The notes under the pieces: generated by a model
Seen by the model: only the letters and a program-made list of their open reading frames with translations
Database searches by the model: none
What the model was told of the DNA's origin: nothing
Shown: one piece after another, positions 54,807 to 63,779 of the stretch
How positions within the stretch are numbered: position 1 is the first letter of the stretch
Layout of the letters: every line of letters starts with the position of its first letter
Position numbers and translations under genes: made by a program
NCBI GenBank assembly: GCA_965206145.1
Contig: CBDBIK010000009.1
Span: forward strand, 186,001-250,000
Origin: CBDBIK01 sp965206145
GTDB taxonomy: Bacteria > Pseudomonadota > Alphaproteobacteria > TMED109
DNA length: 64,000 bases
Direction of reading: 5' to 3'

Positions 54807-55742
54807 TCAGGAATCCGGCTCCTGCACGATCACTGTGAGTGGGAGCGTGGGGTCGCGGGACCATTCGGCAAGCGAGGCGTCGTAAAGGAGCGCGTCCCTT
54901 TCTCCAAGCAGCTCACGAGCGACGAACCAGCCAAGGGCACTTTCAAGACCTGCGTTGCAGAAGAGGATCGGATTGTCCCGAACGCCCGCATGAGAGAAAG
55001 CTTGTCTTGCCGTGGCGGGATCGTGGAAGTAGAGCGTCCCATTTACCATCAGCCATGCAAGCGGCACGTTCACCGCACCAGGGATCGTGCCGGAGCGGAC
55101 GAGTGCCTTGTTCCGGTTGATGCCGAGGTACTGATCACTTGGGCGGAGATCTACGAGAGATCGTCCCCCGGCGAGCGCCTGCGCCACGTCGGTTTTCGTT
55201 GCCACGATCCCTGAGACGGGTTTTGTCTTGAAGGTACTGGGTGCAGGAGGGACGAAGCCGGTGTCCACGTCGTTTTTCCAGTCGTTTGTCCAAGAAGCGA
55301 AGCCGCCGTCGAGGATGGAAACTCGCTCGTGGCCGAGAACGCGAAACGAGACGTACACAGCAGCAGCTTCAGCAGCATCGTAGCGTCCCGTTCCTGGGGT
55401 CACGATCACCACGTGATCGTCGTTCCCGACACCGAGACTTCCGATGAGGATTGCGAGATGCTCAGGTGTCGGCAGCAGGAAAGGGATGTCGTTTCGGGTT
55501 TCCCGCCATCCGTCCTTGTAGAAGTCGGTAAACGTCGAGCAGGGGATGTGGCTGAGTTCGTGATTTGCCCGGGAGCGACGGACGTCCAAGACGGCGACTC
55601 CCTCCGTGCAAACGCGTTCGGCGAGCCAGCTTGCGTCCACGAGAGGTGGAGTTTTTGCCTCCGCGATGAGTGGGGCTGCCAATGTGATCGCAAGGCTGCC
55701 CGCCACGGTCCGTGCGTGTGAGAGGAACTGATCCATAAGCAA
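54807..55742 (-). CDS. Periplasmic two-domain rhodanese (sulfurtransferase)
   Basis: 311 residues with a signal peptide (about 1-29), then an N-terminal rhodanese domain (VAVLDVRRSRANHELSHIPC, YDAAEAAAVYVSFRVLG) and a second with the active-site loop around Cys262 (ILFCNAGLESALGWF). The loop is C-N-A-G-L-E, not the classic CRxGxR/T, so substrate preference may differ. Exported rhodaneses near quinoprotein or PQQ genes are recurrent. It is divergent from pqqA, about 110 bases away. Confidence 0.85.
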   Translation of the reverse strand: MLMDQFLSHARTVAGSLAITLAAPLIAEAKTPPLVDASWLAERVCTEGVAVLDVRRSRANHELSHIPCSTFTDFYKDGWRETRNDIPFLLPTPEHLAILIGSLGVGNDDHVVIVTPGTGRYDAAEAAAVYVSFRVLGHERVSILDGGFASWTNDWKNDVDTGFVPPAPSTFKTKPVSGIVATKTDVAQALAGGRSLVDLRPSDQYLGINRNKALVRSGTIPGAVNVPLAWLMVNGTLYFHDPATARQAFSHAGVRDNPILFCNAGLESALGWFVARELLGERDALLYDASLAEWSRDPTLPLTVIVQEPDS

Positions 55743-55854
55743 AGTCTATGCAAGGTATAGATGGAATGCGGCTTCCAGGAGGGCCATGTTCTCAAATCTT
55801 AGCGGTGCGCATCCGCGTATCGTGTTCACAACAACCTGCATGGGGGAATCAATC

Positions 55855-55929
55855 ATGTGGAAGACTCCTGTTGTGCGTGAGGTTGCGGTCGGTCTTGAGA
55901 TCAACTGCTACGCCTGCGCCGAAGTCTGA
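55855..55929 (+). CDS. pqqA: PQQ precursor peptide PqqA
   Basis: 24 residues beginning MWKTPVVREV. The crosslinked pair is present as Glu15 and Tyr19 (EINCY), with the E-x3-Y spacing that becomes PQQ after PqqE/PqqD modification and proteolysis. Two Cys (18, 21) flank Tyr19. A GGGGGAATC site precedes the ATG. It leads the pqqABCDE operon, with 58 bases to pqqB. Confidence 0.95.
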   Translation: MWKTPVVREVAVGLEINCYACAEV

Positions 55930-55987
55930 TCCGAGCGATCTGACTTTCCTCCGTCGGGTTACGCTTCGGTAGGCCGGAGATGTCTTT

Positions 55988-56923
55988 ATGCATATCCGAG
56001 TCTTGGGAGCGGCAGCCGGCGGGGGATTTCCGCAGTGGAACTGCAATCATCCAAATAGCCGTCTAGCCCGCTCCAGCGACGCTTCTGCCTTTTCCCGAAC
56101 CCAGTCATCCATCGCTGTGAGTAGCGATGGTGAGCGCTGGTTTCTTTTCAACGCTTCTCCCGATCTCCGCCAGCAGATCGCCGAGAATTCCGTCCTCCAG
56201 CCCACGCTCGATGACCCTCTCCGGTACAGCCCGATCGCGGGCGTGCTACTTACCAACGCCGATGTGGACCACGTGGCTGGCCTTCTAAATCTCCGTGAAT
56301 CGCAACCGTTGGCGCTCTACGCCACCGAGCGGGTACTCGGTGTTCTCTCCGACAACACGATCTTTAATGTGCTGAATCCGAAATTCGTGGACCGCCGCCC
56401 TCTCTCTCTCGGCAAGAGCGAGGTTCTACGTGATAAGGAGGGTGTCGGTTCCGGTATTGAGGTGACACCCTTCGCGGTGCCAGGAAAAGTGGCCCTGTGG
56501 CTCGAGGACGAGTCCAAGGGGCCTGGTTTTGGCTCGGTCGAGGAAGATACGATTGCCCTGCATGTTCGCGCAAAGGGTGACGAGGCCGCCTTTATCTACA
56601 TGCCTGCCTGCGCGATGGTGGACGACGGTGTTCGCGAGCGCGTTCGAGGAGCACGCCTCATCCTTTTTGACGGGACCCTGTGGGCCGACGACGAGATGAT
56701 CCGTGACGATGTCGGCATCAAGACGGGCAAACGCATGGGGCACATGAGCATCTCAGGGCCGGACGGCTCTCTCAGGGTGTTCGAGGATCTCGGCGTGGAA
56801 CGCCGTGTGTTTATTCATCTCAACACCACTAACCCCGCTCTGGCCGAGGATTCGCCAGAGCGCGGGGAAATCCAGGCGGCAGGGTGGGAAATTGCCTACG
56901 ACGGCATGGAGATCGAGCTGTGA
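55988..56923 (+). CDS. pqqB: PqqB, metallo-beta-lactamase-fold PQQ biosynthesis hydroxylase
   Basis: 311 residues, with the PqqB start LGAAAGGGFPQWNCN and the metallo-beta-lactamase-fold motif NADVDHVAGLL. PqqB acts late in PQQ synthesis, hydroxylating the Tyr-derived part. Its stop overlaps the pqqC GTG start by four bases. Confidence 0.95.
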   Translation: MHIRVLGAAAGGGFPQWNCNHPNSRLARSSDASAFSRTQSSIAVSSDGERWFLFNASPDLRQQIAENSVLQPTLDDPLRYSPIAGVLLTNADVDHVAGLLNLRESQPLALYATERVLGVLSDNTIFNVLNPKFVDRRPLSLGKSEVLRDKEGVGSGIEVTPFAVPGKVALWLEDESKGPGFGSVEEDTIALHVRAKGDEAAFIYMPACAMVDDGVRERVRGARLILFDGTLWADDEMIRDDVGIKTGKRMGHMSISGPDGSLRVFEDLGVERRVFIHLNTTNPALAEDSPERGEIQAAGWEIAYDGMEIEL

Positions 56924-57711
56924 TCGCTCCTGCACCCATGCGTCCCCCTTCCGGCGAAGATGATGCTCCGCCCAGAAGCGAGGCGGAAATGATCGAGGCA
57001 CTCGTGGAGATCGGCGCCGGGCGCTATCACAGTCTGCACCCCTTTCACAGGCTCCTGCACGATGGGAAGCTCGCCCACGGACAGGTACAAGCCTGGGCAC
57101 TCAATCGCTACTACTACCAGTGCTCGATCCCGAGGAAGGACCTTACGCTGATGGCACGGATCTCCGACGTGGGGCTCCGTCGCGAGTGGCGCTCCCGGGT
57201 GATCGACCACGAAGGCGACATCGACGGCTCAGGCGGCATCGAGCGCTATCTGCAACTCTGCGAGCGGCTTGGTCTCGACCTTGACTACGTGTGCTCATGC
57301 AAGGGAATCCTGCCCGGAACACGGTTTGCGGTGGATGCCTACGTTGCCTTCGTGCGTGAACGCTCGGTGCTTGAGGCTGTTGCCTCGTCGCTGACCGAGC
57401 TCTACGCACCCGCCATTCACCGTGAGCGGATCGCCGGGCTCTCGAAGCATTACTCTTGGGCGGACGACCATGCGCTCGCGTACTTCAAAAAACGCATCGC
57501 CCAGGCACGTCGCGATGTGGACTTCGGTCGGGCATGGGTGCTTGAGCATGCGCGCATGCGGGCCGATCAGAACGCGGTCTTGGACGCGGTGAGATTCAAA
57601 ACAGACGTGCTATGGGCACAGCTCGATGCGCTTCATTCGGCGTACGTGGAACCGGGGCGGGTCCCGCCCGGGTGCTTTGTGCCGGAGCAGGTTTCGGAAC
57701 GGGCGGCATGA
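56920..57711 (+). CDS. pqqC: PqqC, pyrroloquinoline-quinone synthase
   Basis: 263 residues from the GTG at 56920, overlapping pqqB (GTGA). All-helical heme-oxygenase-like fold: RYHSLHPFHRLLHDGKL, WALNRYYYQCSIPRKD and RDVDFGRAWVLEHARM. It catalyses the final oxygen-dependent ring closure and oxidation to PQQ. The upstream frame from 56884 is inside pqqB. It overlaps pqqD by four bases. Confidence 0.95.
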   Translation: MIAPAPMRPPSGEDDAPPRSEAEMIEALVEIGAGRYHSLHPFHRLLHDGKLAHGQVQAWALNRYYYQCSIPRKDLTLMARISDVGLRREWRSRVIDHEGDIDGSGGIERYLQLCERLGLDLDYVCSCKGILPGTRFAVDAYVAFVRERSVLEAVASSLTELYAPAIHRERIAGLSKHYSWADDHALAYFKKRIAQARRDVDFGRAWVLEHARMRADQNAVLDAVRFKTDVLWAQLDALHSAYVEPGRVPPGCFVPEQVSERAA

Positions 57712-57998
57712 GCGCGCGCGTGGTGCTGGACTCGGAGTCGGTACCCCGGCTTCCCCGGCATGCGAAAATGCGTTTCGACAAGGCACGAGAGAAGTGGATC
57801 ATCAACGCCCCGGAGCGGGTGTTTGAGCTTGACGACACGGCAGGAGAGGTCATCCAGCTTCTCAATGGTGAGCGCTCGCTCAGCAACGTGATCGACAGCT
57901 TGTGTGAGCGCTACAACCAAGCCCCGAGAGACGTGATTGCCAAGGACGTCACCGAGATGCTCCAAGACTTGGCGGACAAAGGATTTGTGGTGGCATGA
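57708..57998 (+). CDS. pqqD: PqqD, peptide chaperone
   Basis: 96 residues from the ATG at 57708 (ATGA with pqqC). PqqD signature: RLPRHAKMRFDKAREKWIIN, PERVFELDDTAGEVIQLLNG and DVTEMLQDLADKGFV. It binds PqqA and presents it to PqqE. It overlaps pqqE by four bases. Confidence 0.95.
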   Translation: MSARVVLDSESVPRLPRHAKMRFDKAREKWIINAPERVFELDDTAGEVIQLLNGERSLSNVIDSLCERYNQAPRDVIAKDVTEMLQDLADKGFVVA

Positions 57999-59149
57999 AC
58001 GATCAAACGACAATATCGGCAGGTAAGCCCAAGCCGGACGGGCCTGGGCAGGATGGGGAGGCTGCGCACAAGCAGCTCATCCCGTACGCGATCCTGTGTG
58101 AACTCACCCATCGGTGCCCGCTTCAGTGCCCTTACTGCTCGAACCCGGTGGAACTTGAACGGGCGTCTCAGGAAATCGACGCCGAGGCGTGGAAGAGTGC
58201 GCTCACGCAGGCCGCCGATATGGGAATCCTGCAGGCACATTTCTCGGGCGGCGAACCGACGATTCGCAAAGATCTCGAGGAAATGGTGGCGCATGCCGAC
58301 TCCGTTGGGCTCTATACCAACCTCATCACCTCAGGTGTCCTCCTGGACGAGAAGAGACTGGGCGCTCTCGCCGAGGCGGGACTCAACCACGTGCAGGTAT
58401 CGTTCCAGGATGCTGAAGGGAAGAGTGCGGATCGGATTGCTGGCTTCAAGGGGCACGAAAAGAAGCATGCGGCGGCGCGCATGGTGCGGAAGGCGGGGCT
58501 TCCTCTGACGGTGAATGCGGTGATGCATCGCCAGAACCTCGCCAACCTGCCTAGGATCATCGACATGGCTGTGGAAATGGATGCCGAGCGCCTGGAAGTG
58601 GCGCAGGTGCAGTACTACGGCTGGGCTCTCCGCAATCGACAGGCGTTTTTACCGACACGCGAACAACTCGATGAGGCGACGCGAACGGTTGAGGAAGCGC
58701 GCAAACGCCTCAAGGGCGTGCTGGTGATCGACTACGTGGTGCCGGACTACTACGCAAAGCGTCCGAAGTCGTGCATGGGCGGCTGGGGACGGCAGTTTCT
58801 GAACATAACGCCCGCGGGCAAGGTGCTCCCGTGCCATGCGGCGGAGACACTGGACTTTCTCGAGTTCGACAAGGTGACGGAGAAGTCACTGGCCTGGATC
58901 TGGGAGCATTCAAAGGCCTTCAACCGTTTCCGCGGGGTGGACTGGATGCCGGAGCCGTGCCGCTCATGCGATCGGCGGGAGATTGACTGGGGTGGCTGCC
59001 GTTGCCAAGCGTACGCGCTCACAGGTAACCCCGATACGACTGACCCTGCGTGCGAATTCGCACCCCACCGGGAGGTGCTGGAGATGCCGCTTGGCGAGGT
59101 GGGCGGCGACATCCCGGATTTCGTGTACCGCCGAATTGGAAATACATGA
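57995..59149 (+). CDS. pqqE: PqqE, radical SAM PqqA crosslinking enzyme
   Basis: 384 residues. The radical SAM cluster is Cys41, Cys45 and Cys48 (HRCPLQCPYCSNP). C-terminal SPASM cysteines are present (SCMGGWGRQF, LPCHAAE, EPCRSCDRREIDWGGCRCQ). It forms the Glu-Tyr C-C bond in PqqA. It ends in an ATGA overlap with the next methyltransferase. Confidence 0.95.
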   Translation: MNDQTTISAGKPKPDGPGQDGEAAHKQLIPYAILCELTHRCPLQCPYCSNPVELERASQEIDAEAWKSALTQAADMGILQAHFSGGEPTIRKDLEEMVAHADSVGLYTNLITSGVLLDEKRLGALAEAGLNHVQVSFQDAEGKSADRIAGFKGHEKKHAAARMVRKAGLPLTVNAVMHRQNLANLPRIIDMAVEMDAERLEVAQVQYYGWALRNRQAFLPTREQLDEATRTVEEARKRLKGVLVIDYVVPDYYAKRPKSCMGGWGRQFLNITPAGKVLPCHAAETLDFLEFDKVTEKSLAWIWEHSKAFNRFRGVDWMPEPCRSCDRREIDWGGCRCQAYALTGNPDTTDPACEFAPHREVLEMPLGEVGGDIPDFVYRRIGNT

Positions 59150-59997
59150 AATGCGCTGAGGCGGACGGTTTCGACACGCTACAGGTACGCGACGACTGGA
59201 TCGGGCGATCGGCTGCTTGGAATCGGTGGTCGGAACATCTCGCCAAGACGAGCGCTCGTTTCAATGAACCGTTGCTGCTGGCCGCAGGTGCAGGCCCCGG
59301 CGTCACCACTCTTGACCTTGCCTCGGGAACTGGTGAGCCCGCCCTCACCGCCGCAACTATGGTGGGCAACGACGGGCTTGTAGTGGCAACCGACCTGGTG
59401 CCGGCGATGATCGAGGGTTGTCGCAGGCGCGCTCTCAATGCGGGTGCGACCGCCTTGGTGGCGGTCGGTGCTGATATGCAGCAATTGCCGTTTGGCGAGG
59501 GCATGTTCGAGGCCGTGACGTCACGCTTCGGGATCATGTTTGCACCGCGACCTGACGAAGCGGTGGCGGAAGCGTTGCGGGTACTCCGCCCCATGGGCAG
59601 GGCGGCGTTCATGTCATGGGGACCGGAGAAGGACACGACGATGTTCGAGGTGCTTCGCAGGGAGTTGCGAGGAAATCCAGAACTTGCGGAGGATCCGGGG
59701 TTGTCGAGGCCGTTCCGCTTCGGGGAAGAGGGCGGGCTTGCTGGCTTGCTGGGCCCGGCGGGCTTCATCGATATCGAAGAAGAGGGGTTCCACTACCAGA
59801 CGGAAATAGAAATGAGGGAAGGGTTCTGGATGCCTCACTTGGAAATGGCACTCGGAGATCGCTTGGAAAGCATGCCAGAACAGGAGCGACGAAAGATTGA
59901 GCGTGGGATTGAGGAGAGTTTTAAAGTGCTTCAGGATGGAGATAGGATCAAATTAAAAGCCCATGTGAGGATAGGTTCAGGCGTCCGGCCGGGCTGA
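59146..59997 (+). CDS. Class I SAM methyltransferase coupled to pqqE
   Basis: 283 residues from the ATG at 59146, overlapping pqqE by four bases. UbiE/COQ5-like: motif I LDLASGTGEP at 56-65, ATDLVPAMIEG, ADMQQLPFGEGMFEAVTSRFG and EALRVLRPMGRAAF. The substrate is unknown; methyltransferases of this type often act on quinones or sterols. It may be an accessory member of the PQQ operon or merely downstream. Confidence 0.85.
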   Translation: MKCAEADGFDTLQVRDDWIGRSAAWNRWSEHLAKTSARFNEPLLLAAGAGPGVTTLDLASGTGEPALTAATMVGNDGLVVATDLVPAMIEGCRRRALNAGATALVAVGADMQQLPFGEGMFEAVTSRFGIMFAPRPDEAVAEALRVLRPMGRAAFMSWGPEKDTTMFEVLRRELRGNPELAEDPGLSRPFRFGEEGGLAGLLGPAGFIDIEEEGFHYQTEIEMREGFWMPHLEMALGDRLESMPEQERRKIERGIEESFKVLQDGDRIKLKAHVRIGSGVRPG

Positions 59998-60076
59998 CCG
60001 GTTCGCGAGTTGAGAATCGCTCGTTGCCGTTATTAAGTCGCCACAGAATACACCTCATGATGAGAGGAAAGAGTTG

Positions 60077-60358
60077 ATGCCCACGCGCGCAGAGCAGATG
60101 CTTGCCAAGCTAAACAAGCGATTCGGTTCCGCGGAGATTGAGGTGAAGGATGAATCCCACCTTCATGTGGGGCACGCGGGTGCACCCGAAGGAGGCGAAA
60201 GTCACTACCGCGTCAGGATCCGGAGTGCGTCCTTCGAGGGAATGGGCAGGGTGGAGCGACATCGAATCGTTCACGAAATCTTGGCCGATGATCTGGCTGG
60301 TGGCGTGCACGCTTTGGCACTTGAACTCTCGATACCGGGAGAAGCTCCCGGTTCCTGA
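60077..60358 (+). CDS. bolA: BolA family protein
   Basis: 93 residues from the ATG at 60077 (AGAGGAAAGAG site). BolA fold signature: DESHLHVGHAG, HYRVRI, FEGMGRVERHRIVHEIL and GGVHALALELS. BolA proteins work with monothiol glutaredoxins in Fe-S trafficking or bind DNA. It is the last core gene before the tRNA-Phe remnant. Confidence 0.93.
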   Translation: MPTRAEQMLAKLNKRFGSAEIEVKDESHLHVGHAGAPEGGESHYRVRIRSASFEGMGRVERHRIVHEILADDLAGGVHALALELSIPGEAPGS

Positions 60359-60383
60359 TCCAGGGTATGACCTTGGGGAGAAG

Positions 60384-60428
60384 TGGTGCCCAGGGGCGGA
60401 TTCGAACCACCGACACCGCGATTTTCAG
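60384..60428 (-). other. 3' fragment of tRNA-Phe (genomic island attachment site)
   Basis: On the minus strand the sequence from CTGAAAAT (anticodon GAA) through the T-arm GGTTCGAATCC to GCCCCTGGGCACCA is the 3' half of tRNA-Phe. The 5' half (anticodon stem onward) is absent: right of 60428 the sequence is unrelated. This is the displaced copy left when an element integrates into a tRNA 3' end, with the element on the right. Confidence 0.8.
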
Positions 60429-60736
60429 TTTTCGTTATACCAGTTGCTGGATTTACGGAGCAGAACCGAAATCGCTGGAAACACTCGCGTATTGGACACA
60501 ATAGCCCTCGCAGTCGATCTTTTGGCTTCCGCTCAAGACCGGAACATTCCGAGCACAATTACACAGGATTTCAACATCAGTTTCGTCTGCGGACTCTTGT
60601 AGTGACGTGGGACCATCATTCCCACTGCTTAACCCGCGCCTGTTTCAGGTGACAGCAATGTGGCAGCAGCTGATTTCTATCCTGGCAACTCAGCTAAAGC
60701 GTCCGACCTGCCAAGCAGGTCTTCGCCACTAGATTA
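60429..60736. other. Island-proximal spacer
   Basis: About 310 bases right of the att fragment with no convincing gene. A GTGACGTGGGACC-type word occurs near 60602. Confidence 0.4.
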
Positions 60737-61783
60737 CTAGTGCACGCGTTCGACCCAACCTCTGGCAGTCAATTCTTCACGCGCGATAGCTATTTGCCGC
60801 TCCGAGAACTGCCTCTTACGATCACCCCATTCGTGCGTCTTCGCCACAAGGTCTTCTGCCGTTTCAATTTCCTCGTGAGTAAGTATCCAGTGAACTGTCG
60901 CCAGCAGTTCCAGACCGAAAGGAGATTCGAAACCCTCGACAAGTTCAGACACCCGATCGAATCGTTCCCGAGTATCGGGATGGTTTTCGAGATATGCAGA
61001 CGCATCTTCGAAAGCACCTGGCACTAATTCGAGCTTCTTGCCCGGCGCATCCCCGCCGTCGGCATAGCCAGCAACTAAATGCCCTTTAATCGCACTTAGT
61101 ACGTGTCGTAGGTTTTTCGCATAGGGACCGAAGGCAGCCTTCTCATATCTAAGCTTCAAAGGCTCGCCAGCCGCCTGCATAAAGTACATCAGCTTCTGGA
61201 CTTCCAGCAGGGTGATAAGCGGATCTAGTAAACCTCGCAAATATCTGTCCATCAGCCCAACGAGTGCCGCTCGCCCCTTCGTCATATCCGGGACTTTGCG
61301 ACGGCGAGTCATCTTATCTGCATCTGGGGCACCATTCGGTTCGAAGACTACAACTTCAAGGTCATTTAACCCTCTCAGCGCCTCCACAATCCGCTGGCGA
61401 ACCTTCGACCAATCGAGCCCCCCCAAACCACTGCCCAGCGGCGGTATAGCTATCGATCGTATATCTCGGTTCCTAATCTCGACGACCAAATCCTGCAAAC
61501 CAGACTCAATATCCGCCATTCGGCTATTGCCACGCCAATGTCGCTTGGTCGGAAAATTGATGATGTAACGTGGATTGGTTAGCTGCCCGGTTTCGAACAC
61601 GAACATCTTTCCAGGCTGCACTTCGTCTCGTTTACAGGCGGCCGCATAAGCATCGAAGTTCTCAGGAAATGCATTTTTGAATTGTAGCGCAATCCCTCGA
61701 CCCATAACGCCCACACAATTAACTGTGTTGACTAACGCTTCTGCATCTTCAGCGAGGATGTCACCAACTTTGCTTTCAATCAT
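60737..61783 (-). CDS. darG: DarG antitoxin (macrodomain ADP-ribosyl hydrolase)
   Basis: About 348 residues. I chose the ATG at 61783 (AGGA 8 bases upstream); the upstream ATGs overlap darT. The N-terminal macrodomain (1-155) has VGDILAEDAEALVNTVNCVG, MGRGIALQFKNAFP and SIAIPPLGSGLGGLDW. The C-terminal half (LMDRYLRGLLDPLITLLEVQ onward) is the DarG toxin-binding domain. It removes ADP-ribose from DNA and neutralises DarT. It lies directly downstream of darT. Confidence 0.93.
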   Translation of the reverse strand: MIESKVGDILAEDAEALVNTVNCVGVMGRGIALQFKNAFPENFDAYAAACKRDEVQPGKMFVFETGQLTNPRYIINFPTKRHWRGNSRMADIESGLQDLVVEIRNRDIRSIAIPPLGSGLGGLDWSKVRQRIVEALRGLNDLEVVVFEPNGAPDADKMTRRRKVPDMTKGRAALVGLMDRYLRGLLDPLITLLEVQKLMYFMQAAGEPLKLRYEKAAFGPYAKNLRHVLSAIKGHLVAGYADGGDAPGKKLELVPGAFEDASAYLENHPDTRERFDRVSELVEGFESPFGLELLATVHWILTHEEIETAEDLVAKTHEWGDRKRQFSERQIAIAREELTARGWVERVH

Positions 61784-61800
61784 GTATGTCATCCTGGGTC

Positions 61801-62448
61801 TCAGTAGTACCAATCAGGCTTAATTTCGACGGCAGGTCGATGCGCTGCCAACTGAACTTGCTGACGCACCTGACCGTGCACAACAGACGACTGCACACCA
61901 ATACGCGTTACTAAATGCCACGGGAACGAATGTTCGACAAGAAACTCCGCTTGCTTGCGCTCCTTGCATCCGGCCCAGTTCCTCGCATCAACTGCCTGCC
62001 AGTCAATCTCGTTCAAATGGTTTAAGTCGCAGTAATCTTCGAAATAGCTCGATCCCGCATTTGAGGAAGTAAATGCCCACCGACGCCCCTCTCCTTGCGC
62101 CCATTGGACGGTCTGACGAAGATCGGCTTCCAAATGAATAATCGGATCCTGTCCACCTCGGTATGCGAGTTCCGGATGGTTAGCTTGATGAATCACGTAA
62201 AGCATTATTGAGCGCGGGCAATAATAGAACGAAACACATCCCCCTACACGCAGACTGGGACGGCTCTGCAATGACAATTGTTCCAGCCGGCGACGTTTAA
62301 TATTTCCCATGCCGATAGTTGTGCCGATGTCACCACGACGAGCAATCTCCGCATCGCAAAGCAAGGCGTCCATCTCAATGATGGAGGCCAGTTTATCTAC
62401 ATGTACGATGTGATAGATCTTCGGATTTGCGGGGACTGGCATAGCCAA
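61801..62448 (-). CDS. darT: DarT toxin (DNA ADP-ribosyltransferase, DUF4433)
   Basis: 215 residues: DUF4433 start PKIYHIVHVDKLASIIEMDALLCD with NAD-binding His13, GNIKRRRL with the catalytic-site Arg region, VSFYYCPRSIMLYVIH, and the catalytic Glu168 in KQAEFLVEHSFPW. It transfers ADP-ribose from NAD+ to thymidines in single-stranded DNA. It precedes darG, the standard order, so the pair should be regulated as one operon. DarTG systems act in phage defence and element maintenance. Confidence 0.94.
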   Translation of the reverse strand: MAMPVPANPKIYHIVHVDKLASIIEMDALLCDAEIARRGDIGTTIGMGNIKRRRLEQLSLQSRPSLRVGGCVSFYYCPRSIMLYVIHQANHPELAYRGGQDPIIHLEADLRQTVQWAQGEGRRWAFTSSNAGSSYFEDYCDLNHLNEIDWQAVDARNWAGCKERKQAEFLVEHSFPWHLVTRIGVQSSVVHGQVRQQVQLAAHRPAVEIKPDWYY

Positions 62449-62621
62449 GCTTTAGCGGTCAGCGTTCAAATAGATCACATGCCCCCCCCAGCGCAGAAGC
62501 CGCTAGAAGCGCACATGTTTCGAGAGATCATATGGTCGGGCAACCGCTGGCGTCCATTCCTCGATTGCAAATGAGTCAGATAGGACCCGCCACAATGCGT
62601 GCGGTAGACGTTGTCCGAAAT

Positions 62622-63779
62622 CTATTTGCTCCCGTCCGCTCCAGGAACATATCCACCGTCCGGCCCACTACTCGACAAACCAACTTTGCCAAACCTGCCA
62701 CCTCCTGAACGCCCGACACGCACCTGCTGCTGCAACTTTTCAAGCAATTTCTCCACACCAGCCATCTCGGAATCTGCCTGACCTACCGCACGTACCAACT
62801 CACCCTGCCGGTGCGTCGAGACTTTCCCGTAGCTGTTGAACGTCGTCAGAACCTGCTCATGGCCGAGGTTCTGGCTCCAAGCTTTGAACTCCTCAGGGGT
62901 CTGGCAAAGTTGCTCACCCAGATGGGTTAGCGTGTGCCGGAACGTGTGCGGGCTGAAATACTCGATCCCGGAAGCTTCGAACGCCGAACGGAAGATGGAC
63001 CGGATCGGTGACGTAGTCTCCCAGAATATCGGCTCGACACCCTGAACCGCGAAAGCGGCGTCACCGTCATGACCGATCGCCGTGCGCGGGAACAACGGAT
63101 CCTCGTGACCGAAAAGCTTCTCTACACGCAGAAAAGCAATCCAGTCCCCGACGATCTCCTCGAAGTCCTCGCCGACCGGGAAGAAGTAGGTGTCGATCCG
63201 CTTGCTGAACTTGGTGGCGACCTCCCTCGGGTCCTGCTTGACCAGCTTTCGCGTGAAATCGACATGCTTCAGCCGTAGCGAGGCGATGGCGCGGTCGCGC
63301 ATACTTGTCAGAGCCGTGAATGCAATCAGCGCCTGGTCGCGTCGCTGGACCACTGTATCCGCCGGCATCGCCGTTACCACGTGCCGCACCTGTTCGATCG
63401 TCGGGAAATCACGATAGCGGGGCTCCTTGGCCGCACGCACGTCCTTTTCGGACAAGTTCAGATATTCGATGTCCGGCAGATGAATTTTCGACTTGTAGCC
63501 GGGCTGACAGGCCAGCCATTTAAAGAACCGCTTGAGCGCATTGATCGTTGAATGAATGGTCGCCTTGCTTTGTCCGTCGCCCGCCAGAGCGGTCTTGAAC
63601 GCGACCGCCTGCGATGAGTTGTAAGTCGCGAAATCGGCAAACTCGGTGTGGCTTTCTAGGCGGTGGATCGCCTTTTCGATACCTCGAATAGTGGCGTCAG
63701 CTTTCTGATCTGCTTCACGCAGAAAGCGGAAATATGCTCGCTTGATGCGTTCGTTCTTCGGGTTAAACCGAGCCATCAT
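62622..63779 (-). CDS. Tyrosine recombinase / integrase
   Basis: 385 residues: an N-terminal core-binding SAM-like domain (RIKRAYFRFLREADQK, TINALKRFFKWLACQPG) and a catalytic domain with Arg161, the H-x-x-R box His278/Arg281 (PHTFRHTL), His307 (NLGHEQV) and nucleophile Tyr317 (FNSYGKV), so all key residues are retained. It presumably integrates this island into tRNA-Phe. It is related to the integrase pseudogene at 8070. The C-terminal tail is Gly-rich. Confidence 0.93.
   Translation of the reverse strand: MMARFNPKNERIKRAYFRFLREADQKADATIRGIEKAIHRLESHTEFADFATYNSSQAVAFKTALAGDGQSKATIHSTINALKRFFKWLACQPGYKSKIHLPDIEYLNLSEKDVRAAKEPRYRDFPTIEQVRHVVTAMPADTVVQRRDQALIAFTALTSMRDRAIASLRLKHVDFTRKLVKQDPREVATKFSKRIDTYFFPVGEDFEEIVGDWIAFLRVEKLFGHEDPLFPRTAIGHDGDAAFAVQGVEPIFWETTSPIRSIFRSAFEASGIEYFSPHTFRHTLTHLGEQLCQTPEEFKAWSQNLGHEQVLTTFNSYGKVSTHRQGELVRAVGQADSEMAGVEKLLEKLQQQVRVGRSGGGRFGKVGLSSSGPDGGYVPGADGSK

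Noticed and set aside
60384..60428. Functional tRNA-Phe gene
   Set aside because: Only the 3' half from the anticodon is present, so it cannot fold; it is an attachment-site remnant.
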